In this document: in pieces, positions 6,831 through 13,681 of the stretch | Layout: the number at the start of each line of letters is the position of its first letter | Position numbering within the stretch: the stretch's first letter is position 1 | NCBI GenBank assembly: GCA_007124415.1 | Contig: SLFE01000041.1 | Span: 1 to 16,405 of the forward strand | Direction of reading: 5' to 3' | Source: Waddliaceae bacterium | GTDB lineage: Bacteria; Chlamydiota; Chlamydiia; Chlamydiales; SLFE01 | Length of the DNA: 16,405 nucleotides | Position numbers and translations under genes: made by a program | Notes under the pieces: model-generated | Told to the model about the DNA's origin: nothing | The model's database searches: none | What the model saw: only the letters and a program-made list of their open reading frames with translations

Positions 6831-8432
6831 GTGAGATCTCGACGAAAACTGGAAACGACGGAATATAGGACCTACGGACCTCCGGGTACGGGTAAGACCA
6901 CATGGGTGGTGGCGGAGGCATCTCGACACGCTGAACGGGTTGGTCCGGATCAGGTATCCATTTGTTCCTTGACCAACTCCGCGGTATCCGAGGTGGTGGA
7001 TCGGAAAATCCCTCTGGACCCCGATAACATCACCACTCTCCACGCGAGGTGCAAGAGGGCTCTGGGAGCACCAGCACCCGCAGAATCTCGTGTGGATGAA
7101 TTTATCCGAGATGTACCCGAAGGTAGTAAAGGTCTCCCCAAGGTCCGAATGAAGTTGAAGGAGGCGGAAGACGAGGAGGACGACTCCCCACTGGCGGAGT
7201 CGGTTATGGTGGGTAATGGAATCTCCCTCTACGAGAGATCCCAGATCTTAAGGCAGAGGATGACCCCACAGTCTGAGTGGCCGTCAGAGGTCAAGAGGTG
7301 GCACACCCTCTGGCAGGATTGGTGCAATCAGATGGGGATATCCGACTTCACCGGATGGTTGGAGGATGCCGTGGAGGTACGTCCACTACCCTCCCAACAG
7401 GTGATCTACGTGGATGAGGCGCAGGACCATACTCCCCTACAACTGGAGGTCATCCGCAGATGGAATTGCAGAGCACGAGTCCTCGTCGGGGATGACGATC
7501 AGAATCTGTACGAGTGGTCCGGGGCTGTCCCCAAGGAATTCTTCCATCCCCCACTTCCGGAGGGAAGGGAGACTGTCCTGAACCAATCCTACCGAGTCCC
7601 CATAACCGTGAGGAGACTCGCGAATCACTGGATCCGAGGGGTGTCGTCCCGGAAGGAGAAGACCTACCTACCCACACCCACCGAAGGTCTCGTTAGTTCT
7701 GTGGACTTCTCCATGGAAGACATGCACATGGGGATCCTCCCTCCCGCAATGGACTTCTCCGACGGCAGGGTCCACATGATCATCACGACCTGCGCATACA
7801 TGTTGTCCCCCATCCTAGACCTGCTGGAGGCCGAGGGGATTCACTATCACAATCCGTTCCGACCCTCGGCGCGTATGTGGAATCCGCTGGGATCGGTCAG
7901 CAAGACCCTAGACGCATACCTGATACCCTCGGAGAAGGGAAGAAGATGGTTGGGGGAGGAGGCGCACAGGTGGGCTAAGATTCTACAGGCGCACGACGTG
8001 TTCCTCCCGGGCAAACGCAAGGCATTCCTCGAATACTGCGAGGATTATCCACGCGAGGAGGTCCCTCCGGAGGTGCTCCGGAAGCATATGCTCGAGGGGC
8101 AGATGCGGAGGGCTATATCGGGAGATCTGGGACTGTTGAAGGACTACCGGAAGATGGGAGTACCGGGCAGGTGGAAGGACGGACTGTCCCTGTACTCCAA
8201 CTCCTCCGGTAATCGATCTCCGTCCGTGATAGTGGGGACCATCCACAGTGTAAAGGGCGGCGAGGCGGACGTAGTCCACCTATTCCCGGACCTATCACCC
8301 ATGGCATTCAGGGAATATAAGGACGGCGGAATAGACAGGGTCATCCGATTATTTTATGTGGGTATGACCAGATCGCGGGAGGAACTACATCTATACCGAC
8401 CTTCCGGAGACTATGGCATCCCCATACTGTGA
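6831..8432 (+). CDS. UvrD/PcrA-like superfamily 1 DNA helicase
   Basis: 533 residues from GTG at 6831, with TGAGGAGGCG upstream. SF1A motifs run in order: Walker A 'GPPGTGKT' (16-23), motif Ia 'CSLTNSAVSE', motif II 'DEAQD' (195-199), motif III 'GDDDQNLYEWSGA' (from 220), motif IV 'NQSYRVP', motif V 'GTIHSVKGGEADVVHLFPD', and motif VI 'RLFYVGMTRSREELHLY'. This is a complete but short UvrD-type 3'-5' helicase; cellular UvrD/PcrA are about 700 residues. The insert between motifs Ia and II is reduced and the 2B region looks small. It probably unwinds or strips DNA during phage replication or recombination with the SSB and Sak4-like proteins upstream. The stop is immediately followed by the ribosome site of the HTH gene. 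Confidence 0.93.
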   Translation: MRSRRKLETTEYRTYGPPGTGKTTWVVAEASRHAERVGPDQVSICSLTNSAVSEVVDRKIPLDPDNITTLHARCKRALGAPAPAESRVDEFIRDVPEGSKGLPKVRMKLKEAEDEEDDSPLAESVMVGNGISLYERSQILRQRMTPQSEWPSEVKRWHTLWQDWCNQMGISDFTGWLEDAVEVRPLPSQQVIYVDEAQDHTPLQLEVIRRWNCRARVLVGDDDQNLYEWSGAVPKEFFHPPLPEGRETVLNQSYRVPITVRRLANHWIRGVSSRKEKTYLPTPTEGLVSSVDFSMEDMHMGILPPAMDFSDGRVHMIITTCAYMLSPILDLLEAEGIHYHNPFRPSARMWNPLGSVSKTLDAYLIPSEKGRRWLGEEAHRWAKILQAHDVFLPGKRKAFLEYCEDYPREEVPPEVLRKHMLEGQMRRAISGDLGLLKDYRKMGVPGRWKDGLSLYSNSSGNRSPSVIVGTIHSVKGGEADVVHLFPDLSPMAFREYKDGGIDRVIRLFYVGMTRSREELHLYRPSGDYGIPIL

Positions 8433-8445
8433 GGAGGAACTGACA

Positions 8446-8640
8446 GTGGAGGAGATGGAGAGAGTCCGAACTGCGGAGGAAGTGGCTGAGATACTCCGAC
8501 TGAGTGTCTATACGGTCCACGAACTACTCCGAGACGGCAAACTGCCGGGATTCAAGATCAGGTCCCGCTGGAGAGTCAACGATGCGGACCTGAGGGAATT
8601 CATGAAGACCCATGGAAAGGGAGAGATAAATGATGGCTAG
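8446..8640 (+). CDS. Excisionase/MerR-type helix-turn-helix DNA-binding protein
   Basis: GTG at 8446 is preferred: AGGAGG sits 8 bases upstream at the end of the helicase gene. An ATG at 8413 would overlap the helicase and has no ribosome site. The 64-residue product is essentially a single HTH_17/excisionase-family winged helix: 'RTAEEVAEILRLSVYTVHELL' (helix-turn-helix), 'DGKLPGFKIRSRWRV' (wing), and 'NDADLREFMKTH'. Such proteins act as excisionases, packaging factors or small transcription regulators. No integrase is in the window. Since it directly precedes the transporter/QueF/QueD genes, an autoregulatory or module-control role is reasonable (inference). Its stop overlaps the transporter start by 11 bp. 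Confidence 0.8.
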   Translation: MEEMERVRTAEEVAEILRLSVYTVHELLRDGKLPGFKIRSRWRVNDADLREFMKTHGKGEINDG

Positions 8641-9295
8641 GGACCACAAACTCATCCTGCTGGCGGGGCTGTTCACCGCATCAATCGTCTGCGCTAACGT
8701 GCTCGCCAGCAAGCTATTCGAGGTAGGGGGATTCGTCATGACCGCGGGGATACTGGCGTTCCCCCTGACGTTTCTGGTGACCGACGTGATCAATGATGTC
8801 TGGGGACGTGCCACGGCGCAGACAGTCGTGTGGACGGGGTTGGCGGCAAATCTGCTGATGGTACTGATGTTCCGAGTGGGTATTATACTCCCTCCCGCTG
8901 GATTCTGGGGAGGACAGGGAGCATTCGAGTCCGTCCTAGGAGCCGTCCCGCGAATTGTGCTGGCCAGCATGGTGGCCTACCTGATCTCACAGAGTTGGGA
9001 CGTCCACATCTTTGACGTGATCAAGCGCAGACTGCCGACGGGGTTGTGGTTGCGCAACAACCTGAGCACCATCTCCTCCCAGATCATCGATAGTGCGATA
9101 TTCCTAGCTCTGGCGTTCGGGGGAATCATGCCGATCCCCGATCTGGTACAAATGTTCTTCGTCTATGTGGTCGTCAAGCTGGCCATAGCACTCTTAGATA
9201 CCCCACTGGTGTACTTAGGGGTCTACTGGGTGAGGGGAGGGACCTTCGATGCGCGAGGCACAAGATTGGGTCATCCCCACGCCGAGATTCGGTGA
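8630..9295 (+). CDS. yhhQ: Queuosine-precursor transporter, YhhQ/VUT family
   Basis: 221 residues, ATG at 8630 with AAGGGAGAGAT just upstream. About six hydrophobic segments are visible (roughly residues 8-27, 35-52, 64-86, 104-121, 152-170, 172-200). The family hallmarks are present: an N-terminal 'CANVLASKLF', the 'TDVINDVWG' motif after TM2 (residues 51-59), and 'WLRNNLSTISSQIIDS' (140-155). YhhQ (VUT) proteins import the 7-deazaguanines preQ0/preQ1 across the inner membrane. A phage copy would raise the supply of precursor for DpdA. The following QueF-family start lies 47 bp inside this gene, a tight coupling that ties transport to base processing. Family confidence is high. The ligand, preQ0 versus another 7-deazaguanine, is inferred. 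Confidence 0.9.
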   Translation: MMARDHKLILLAGLFTASIVCANVLASKLFEVGGFVMTAGILAFPLTFLVTDVINDVWGRATAQTVVWTGLAANLLMVLMFRVGIILPPAGFWGGQGAFESVLGAVPRIVLASMVAYLISQSWDVHIFDVIKRRLPTGLWLRNNLSTISSQIIDSAIFLALAFGGIMPIPDLVQMFFVYVVVKLAIALLDTPLVYLGVYWVRGGTFDARGTRLGHPHAEIR

Positions 9296-9623
9296 TCCCA
9301 TGGAAGGTGTGAGGGTCCGATTTGAAGTTCCGTTCATGGCTATATGTCCCGTTCCGGACAAGCCGTACGCGGGGTCTCTCGAGGTCAGTTACTCCCCCCA
9401 CGGGATGAAGGGGATAGTGGAGTGGGATGAGTTCGCTGAGTGGATCCGAGACAGGCGCGAGGAGGAGCACACCGCGGAATCCCTTGCGCTGTTGGTGTGG
9501 AATACGCTGGCGGAGCACCTGTGTGAGGGAGATCGGATGAGCATAAGGGGTACCGGGAAGATAAAGGTCATCGTCCGGGCGGATGTGGCGTTCCACTATC
9601 CGGTGGAGGTGACTGTGCAGTGA
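9249..9623 (+). CDS. QueF-family tunnelling-fold protein, QueF-L (amidinotransferase)-like
   Basis: 124 residues, ATG at 9249 with GGGAGGG upstream, starting inside the transporter gene. 'PFMAICPVPDKPYAGSLEVSY' matches the QueF active-site strand with nucleophile Cys33. A gapless comparison places Glu58 and Glu77 at the QueF substrate-contact positions. Three reductase features are missing. The NADPH motif E-S-K-S-x-K-x-Y is replaced by 'EWDEFAEWI', the general-acid Asp position is Tyr40 (though an Asp sits at 37), and the His before the second Glu is Ala. QueF reduces preQ0 to preQ1. Loss of the NADPH motif is instead a mark of archaeal QueF-L, which adds ammonia to the preQ0 nitrile to form archaeosine. 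I infer a thioimide-forming enzyme acting on preQ0, most likely an amidinotransferase. A FolE-like role is unlikely because the zinc ligands are absent. Confidence 0.7.
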   Translation: MREAQDWVIPTPRFGDPMEGVRVRFEVPFMAICPVPDKPYAGSLEVSYSPHGMKGIVEWDEFAEWIRDRREEEHTAESLALLVWNTLAEHLCEGDRMSIRGTGKIKVIVRADVAFHYPVEVTVQ

Positions 9624-9970
9624 TGGAGATCTTCGTGCGAACTTCCTTCGCGGGGATGCACAATTGGCCAGATGCTCCGGACCACAGGAGTTACCTCCGA
9701 CACCCTCACCGTCACCTGTTCGAGGTGGAGGCCACGGCGGAGATAGATGAGGACCGCGGGATTGAATTTCACGACCTACTGGCGAAAGTCCGGAAGGTCA
9801 TAGACATGCACATCGGAGAACCAATGGAAGATGATCCCAGCATCCGATTCCTAGGACCACTCAGTTGCGAACGGATAGGTCGACGGATCCTGAGGAAGGT
9901 CCCCGAGTTGAGCAAGATTAGCGTGTCCGAGGACGGGGAACTGGGAGCTAAGGTAGATCGGGAGGGATAG
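9623..9970 (+). CDS. QueD/PTPS-family tunnelling-fold protein lacking the catalytic Cys and His
   Basis: 115 residues from ATG at 9623 (TGATG overlap with the QueF-family stop). An in-frame GTG three bases earlier is possible. The QueD/6-pyruvoyl-tetrahydropterin synthase layout is clear: 'FAGMHNW' with zinc ligand His13, 'HPHRH' (27-31) for the HGH pair, 'GIEFHDLLAKV' for the (I/V)-x-D-F motif, 'LSCERIGRRI' for the PT-x-E-N region, and 'ISVSEDGELGA' with substrate-binding Glu103. QueD converts 7,8-dihydroneopterin triphosphate to 6-carboxytetrahydropterin on the way to preQ0. The nucleophile Cys position is Tyr24, and the first His of the D-H-H relay is Met62. Canonical catalysis is therefore doubtful. 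It may have a changed reaction or act as a T-fold partner of the adjacent QueF-family protein. Confidence 0.75.
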   Translation: MEIFVRTSFAGMHNWPDAPDHRSYLRHPHRHLFEVEATAEIDEDRGIEFHDLLAKVRKVIDMHIGEPMEDDPSIRFLGPLSCERIGRRILRKVPELSKISVSEDGELGAKVDREG

Positions 9971-9973
9971 AGC

Positions 9974-10663
9974 ATGGAAATGCCGGAGATAGTCTGTATC
10001 TGTGGATCCACCAAATTCAGGGACGTCTGGGAACGCGAGAGGTCCCGGTTGGAGAGGGAAGGTTACATCACCGTGGGGGTAGAGAGTTACCCCCACGCAG
10101 ACGGAGAGGAACTGAGTCCCGACCTGAAGGTGACATTGGACGACCTCCATAAGCGGAAGATCGACCTAGCGGATTGGGTGTTCATCCTAAATCCCGGTGG
10201 GTACGTGGGCGAGAGCACCCGATCGGAAATTGAATATGCTCGGAGGGTGGGGACTCCCATCCGATTCCTCGAGGAGGACTCCGTCCGCGAGGAGGTGGCG
10301 GAATTCTCCCTGATGATGGAGGACAAACTGCGGGAGAACGACCACAAGAGCGTGTTCAGGACCAACGGAGGGGAATTCGGGATAGAGTGGTTCCTCGACA
10401 AATTGGATGAGGAAGTCGACGAGTTGAGAGAGGCAGTCCATGAGGTGTACGGGATCGAAGCGGTTGTGGATGAGTGCGTGGATGTTGCGAACTTGGCCAT
10501 GATGATCTCCCGGGTTTCGTCTAATCTGGAGGAGGAAACTCCCCCTAACCCGTGCCACGGGTGCACTACTCGCTATCATATAAGTGGGACCTCGGGGTGC
10601 GCGGATAACTGCAGTAAGATCGACCGATGGAGAGTTCAGATGGGATGGGATGAGGAGGCGTAA
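9974..10663 (+). CDS. Nucleoside 2-deoxyribosyltransferase-like domain fused to MazG-like pyrophosphohydrolase
   Basis: 229 residues from ATG at 9974, with GGGAGGGAT upstream and 3 bp after the previous stop. The N-terminal half (about 1-100) has 'CICGSTKFRD', 'LDDLHKRKIDLADWVFILNPGGYVGESTRSEIEYA', the phage deoxyribosyltransferase-like signature. The middle (about 105-188) is MazG-like: 'EEVAEFSLMMEDKL', then E-E-x-x-E in 'LDEEVDELREA' (146-150) and E-x-x-D in 'DECVDVANLAMMI' (167-170), the metal ligands for cleaving (d)NTP to (d)NMP. The tail has Cys194/Cys197 and Cys209/Cys213, a possible zinc site. Base exchange on a deoxynucleoside plus nucleotide hydrolysis in one chain suits base-pool remodelling. 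In diaminopurine phages a MazG-family enzyme (MazZ) makes dGMP for PurZ; whether this one does so is untested. Confidence 0.8.
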   Translation: MEMPEIVCICGSTKFRDVWERERSRLEREGYITVGVESYPHADGEELSPDLKVTLDDLHKRKIDLADWVFILNPGGYVGESTRSEIEYARRVGTPIRFLEEDSVREEVAEFSLMMEDKLRENDHKSVFRTNGGEFGIEWFLDKLDEEVDELREAVHEVYGIEAVVDECVDVANLAMMISRVSSNLEEETPPNPCHGCTTRYHISGTSGCADNCSKIDRWRVQMGWDEEA

Positions 10664-10664
10664 C

Positions 10665-12428
10665 ATGCAACTGGTGGAGTGGAACGAGCAGAGACATGCG
10701 ATATTCCTAGACAGGTACGCACTGAGGGACGAGGACGGGGATGCGCTGGAGGAATCCCCCGGGCAGATGTGGATGAGGGTGGCCAACCGATTCGGTAGGT
10801 CACCCGAAGAGGTGGACCAGTTCATGTCCGCATTGTGGGACTTCAAGATGGTTCCCTCCGGGAGGATACTGGTAGGTACCGACGATAGCAGACATGCGGT
10901 CAACCACTATAACTGCTATGTGGCCGCAATCGAGAGCAAGAATGGCCATGGGGCAGATAGTCGTCAGGCGATCATGGAGACACTCACTCGGATGGTGGAG
11001 ATCACCGCACGTGGGGGAGGAGTGGGGATCAACTGGTCCACACTCCGTCCCGAGGGGTCCTATATCCGGGGCGTCCACGGAATGAGTTCGGGGTCAGTGA
11101 ATTGGATGTACGGAGCCGATGGACTCGCGGATCAAATCCGTCAGGGAGGGTCGCGGACGGCGGCGCTCATGTTCCTGCTGGAGGATTGGCACCCGGACCT
11201 GATGCAGTTCATCTCCTCCGGGAGGTCATTTAAGAGAGCCAACTACTCGGTAGCTATCAGCGACCGATTCATGCGTGCTCTGGAGAATGGAGAGGATTGG
11301 ACGTTCGTATTCCCCGACACCAAGTTTGAGATGTATGACGAGGAGTGGGATGGGGATATCGAACGATGGATAGCGAAGGGGTTCCCGGTCACCGAGCATG
11401 GAACCATGTCGGCGGAGGCCGTCTGGGATCACATTTGCATGTCTGCGTGGGCATCCGGGAATCCGGGGGTCATATTCCTCGAGCGGATGAATAAGATGTC
11501 CAACACCCGATATCTGGAACGGATAGTGGGAGTCAACCCATGCGGAGAGCAACCGCTACCTGCGTGGGGAGTGTGCAATCTCGGGGCAGTCAACCTAGTC
11601 GCGATGTTCGACGAGGACACCCGGGAATTGGACTACGAATCTCTGCGCGAGGCGGTCCACGCGGGAGTCCGTCTGCTGGATGCGGCGATAGACAGGGCGG
11701 AGCCCGTGGATGAGTCGGTCTCCAAGGTTCAGGCGAGAACTCGACGAGTGGGTCTGGGGCTCATGGGATTGGCCGACTACCTGATACTCAAGGGGTTGAG
11801 GTACGGGAGTCCCGAGGCGGTTGAGGAGACCGGGGAGATTTACCGGACTCTCCTGCAGTATGCGTACGAAGCCAGTGTGGATTTGGCCATCGAGTACGGT
11901 CCCGCACAGGGATTTGACCTCGAGTGGTTGGACGGAGAGAACGCCAAGAAACTCCCGGAGTCGTTGAGAGATCGGATCCGACGACACGGTATCCGCAACC
12001 TCACAGTCCTATCACAGGCACCAACGGGGACCACCAGCATATTGGCGGGGGTATCCTCGGGTATCGAACCGATCTTCTCCAGCAACTATACCCGAGTGGA
12101 TGCCACAGGAAGTCACGTAGTGACCCATCCCCTGTTTGATACCTGCAGAGGCCCCGAGCATGTGGTGGCATCGGATTTAAGTGTGGAGGAGCACATCGAC
12201 ATGCAGGCCGCGGCGCAGGTCTACGTGGACACCGCCATCAGCAAGACAGTCAACCTCCCCGGATATTCGGGGGTGAAGGAGGTTGACAGAACATTCCGCA
12301 AGGCCTATCATAAGGGATGCAAAGGGATCACCATCTACCGAGATGGGAGTCTCGACAACGTCCTGTCAGACCTAGCGTCAGGTCAGGAACCGGTCGGGCG
12401 TTTAGACTGCCCATCGTGCGAAATCTGA
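10665..12428 (+). CDS. nrdJ: Adenosylcobalamin-dependent (class II) ribonucleotide reductase
   Basis: 587 residues from ATG at 10665 with GAGGAGGCG upstream. An earlier in-frame ATG at 10584 overlaps the preceding gene and adds 27 unrelated residues. Family marks: 'MVPSGRILVGT' near residue 62, Cys84 in 'NHYNCYV', 'NPCGEQPL' with radical-site Cys293 and Glu295, 'GVCNLGAVNL' with Cys304 as the likely redox partner of Cys84, and 'APTGTTSILAGVSSGIEPIF' for the substrate phosphate site. The C-terminus ends in a Cys pair (CPSC), the swinging dithiol that re-reduces the active site. No small subunit (nrdB) or activase (nrdG) is beside it, which supports class II. It makes deoxynucleotides for phage replication, independent of oxygen, and needs host B12. 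Confidence 0.88.
   Translation: MQLVEWNEQRHAIFLDRYALRDEDGDALEESPGQMWMRVANRFGRSPEEVDQFMSALWDFKMVPSGRILVGTDDSRHAVNHYNCYVAAIESKNGHGADSRQAIMETLTRMVEITARGGGVGINWSTLRPEGSYIRGVHGMSSGSVNWMYGADGLADQIRQGGSRTAALMFLLEDWHPDLMQFISSGRSFKRANYSVAISDRFMRALENGEDWTFVFPDTKFEMYDEEWDGDIERWIAKGFPVTEHGTMSAEAVWDHICMSAWASGNPGVIFLERMNKMSNTRYLERIVGVNPCGEQPLPAWGVCNLGAVNLVAMFDEDTRELDYESLREAVHAGVRLLDAAIDRAEPVDESVSKVQARTRRVGLGLMGLADYLILKGLRYGSPEAVEETGEIYRTLLQYAYEASVDLAIEYGPAQGFDLEWLDGENAKKLPESLRDRIRRHGIRNLTVLSQAPTGTTSILAGVSSGIEPIFSSNYTRVDATGSHVVTHPLFDTCRGPEHVVASDLSVEEHIDMQAAAQVYVDTAISKTVNLPGYSGVKEVDRTFRKAYHKGCKGITIYRDGSLDNVLSDLASGQEPVGRLDCPSCEI
12283..12311 (+). promoter_or_regulatory. Sigma70-like promoter match inside the reductase gene
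   Basis: TTGACA (12283-12288), a 17-base spacer, then TATCAT (12306-12311): a perfect -35 and five of six -10 bases at ideal spacing, about 130 bp before the DpdA-like gene. It lies in coding sequence, so chance is a real possibility. If active it would give the DpdA gene its own transcript. Confidence 0.25.
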
Positions 12429-12440
12429 GAGGAGCAACCT

Positions 12441-13184
12441 ATGGATACTGCTACGATACTACCGATACCCCACCTGCATTTGGCGGACAATGAAACCTAC
12501 AACATGGCGCTGGCGCATCTCGTGGAAGACGAGGCCTACGCCGACTGGTTCAGAATGAAGTCCTCGAGAGGGGACTTCATTCTAATGGACAACGGAGTCG
12601 TGGAATTGGGATACCCGATGGAGTCCCACGAAATCCTCGCACGTGCGAGGGAGATAGGTGCCAGCGAGGTGGTCCTACCCGACTACCCTCTAGATCGACT
12701 CAGATCAATGGAGACCCACAGGAGGGGGTTGGAGGACCTTGGGGGTATACTCCCCCTGATGGCGGTCCCACAGGGGAGTTCCTGCGGGGAGTGGAGAGAG
12801 TCCGTGCTGGAGTTAATCCGCTGGCCGGTTAATAGCATCGGGGTCTCCCGATTTGTGGTGGAGTTATTCCCCGATCGTCTCCACGCACTGTGCTCCGTCC
12901 CCGAACTGCTGGATTCGGACAAGGAGATACACCTGTTGGGATGTCCCGGGATCGCCAACGAGGTGGCGCTGATCGACATGCACCTATCGGGTAGGATTCG
13001 CGGGATAGACTCCGGGATAGCTGCAATATATGCTCAGGAGGGCATCGCCATCGATAGTGGGGAGCCAAAGCCCAACGTGGAGTTGGACTTCACCGCGGAG
13101 GTGGACGAGGACCTCCTCAAGCACAACGTCGAATACTGGAGGAGAGAGATATGCTACGGATACTCCTTGCGATCAGTGTTGTAG
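12441..13184 (+). CDS. dpdA: DpdA-like 7-deazaguanine DNA transglycosylase
   Basis: 247 residues from ATG at 12441 with GAGAGGAGC upstream. It shows the short phage-type tRNA-guanine-transglycosylase-like barrel: 'FILMDNGVVELG' (Asp50), 'EVVLPDYPLD' (Asp81), 'LMAVPQGSS' (Gln111), 'IGVSRF', 'IHLLGCP' (His164) and 'RGIDSGIAAIYAQEG' (Asp190). In TGT and DpdA the two Asp residues at the strand ends act as nucleophile and general acid. The zinc-binding Cys/His tail of tRNA TGTs is absent, as expected for small phage DpdA. DpdA swaps guanine in DNA for preQ0 or another 7-deazaguanine after replication, protecting DNA from restriction. Subfamily (DpdA1-4) cannot be set by eye. The transporter, QueF- and QueD-family genes 2-4 kb upstream support the role. 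The next gene starts 34 bp inside it. Confidence 0.85.
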   Translation: MDTATILPIPHLHLADNETYNMALAHLVEDEAYADWFRMKSSRGDFILMDNGVVELGYPMESHEILARAREIGASEVVLPDYPLDRLRSMETHRRGLEDLGGILPLMAVPQGSSCGEWRESVLELIRWPVNSIGVSRFVVELFPDRLHALCSVPELLDSDKEIHLLGCPGIANEVALIDMHLSGRIRGIDSGIAAIYAQEGIAIDSGEPKPNVELDFTAEVDEDLLKHNVEYWRREICYGYSLRSVL

Positions 13185-13681
13185 CTCTGGTCTTCCTGAT
13201 CTCCACCGAACTCCTCGGGGAGGTCCGGTCCCTCCGGAAGGATATCCAGTACCTACGCAAGCATGTGGCGGAATTGGAGGAGGAGATCGAGGAGCACGAG
13301 AGGGACGTCCGCAGGCAGAAGATGCGGGTAGACTCCCTGATTGAAGTCATAGAGCACATTGGGGGTTGGTCGTCCGCGATGTTCACGGTTACCTCATATG
13401 CTCCTCTAGACTCCAATGCCGTCGAGGGGATGTGCCACGACGGGGATCCCACTAGCACATTCACGGGGACTCGTCCGACGGCGGGCAGGACAGTGGCGGT
13501 GGATCCCAGTGTCATCCCATTGGGGTCTCCCCTGTGGATCGAAGGTCTGGGTTGGAGGATAGCCGAGGATATCGGAGGGTTGATTGAAGGCAAGCGTATC
13601 GATGTGGTCATGGACTCCCGGGAGGATGCGCTGGATTGGGGAATCCGTAACCGATCGGTCATCTACATGGGAAGGGAATGA
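13151..13681 (+). CDS. Membrane-anchored 3D-domain cell-wall hydrolase
   Basis: 176 residues from ATG at 13151 with GGAGGAGAGAG upstream. A single N-terminal hydrophobic segment (about 3-23) looks like a signal anchor. A charged coiled coil follows (about 25-68, many Glu/Arg heptads). Then comes a 3D domain: 'TVTSYAPLDSNAVEG', 'TRPTAGRTVAVDPSVIPLGSPLWIEG', 'AEDIGGLIEGKRIDVVMDS' and 'ALDWGIRNRSVIYM'. The three conserved Asp residues that name the domain correspond to those in AVDPSVIPLG, AEDIGG and RIDVVM. 3D domains, related to the MltA lytic transglycosylase barrel, cut peptidoglycan and are frequent in Gram-positive bacteria and their phages. Possible roles are lysis, or a spanin-like tether given the coiled coil. 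Its place between base-modification and nucleotide genes is odd. Confidence 0.8.
   Translation: MLRILLAISVVALVFLISTELLGEVRSLRKDIQYLRKHVAELEEEIEEHERDVRRQKMRVDSLIEVIEHIGGWSSAMFTVTSYAPLDSNAVEGMCHDGDPTSTFTGTRPTAGRTVAVDPSVIPLGSPLWIEGLGWRIAEDIGGLIEGKRIDVVMDSREDALDWGIRNRSVIYMGRE

Noticed and set aside
9249..9623. Standard QueF nitrile reductase call (preQ0 to preQ1)
   Set aside because: The NADPH-binding motif is absent, so reductase activity is not supported by sequence.
10187..10903. A 238-codon open frame on the - strand
   Set aside because: It is antisense to the deoxyribosyltransferase-MazG and reductase genes; Ser/Leu-rich with no domain.
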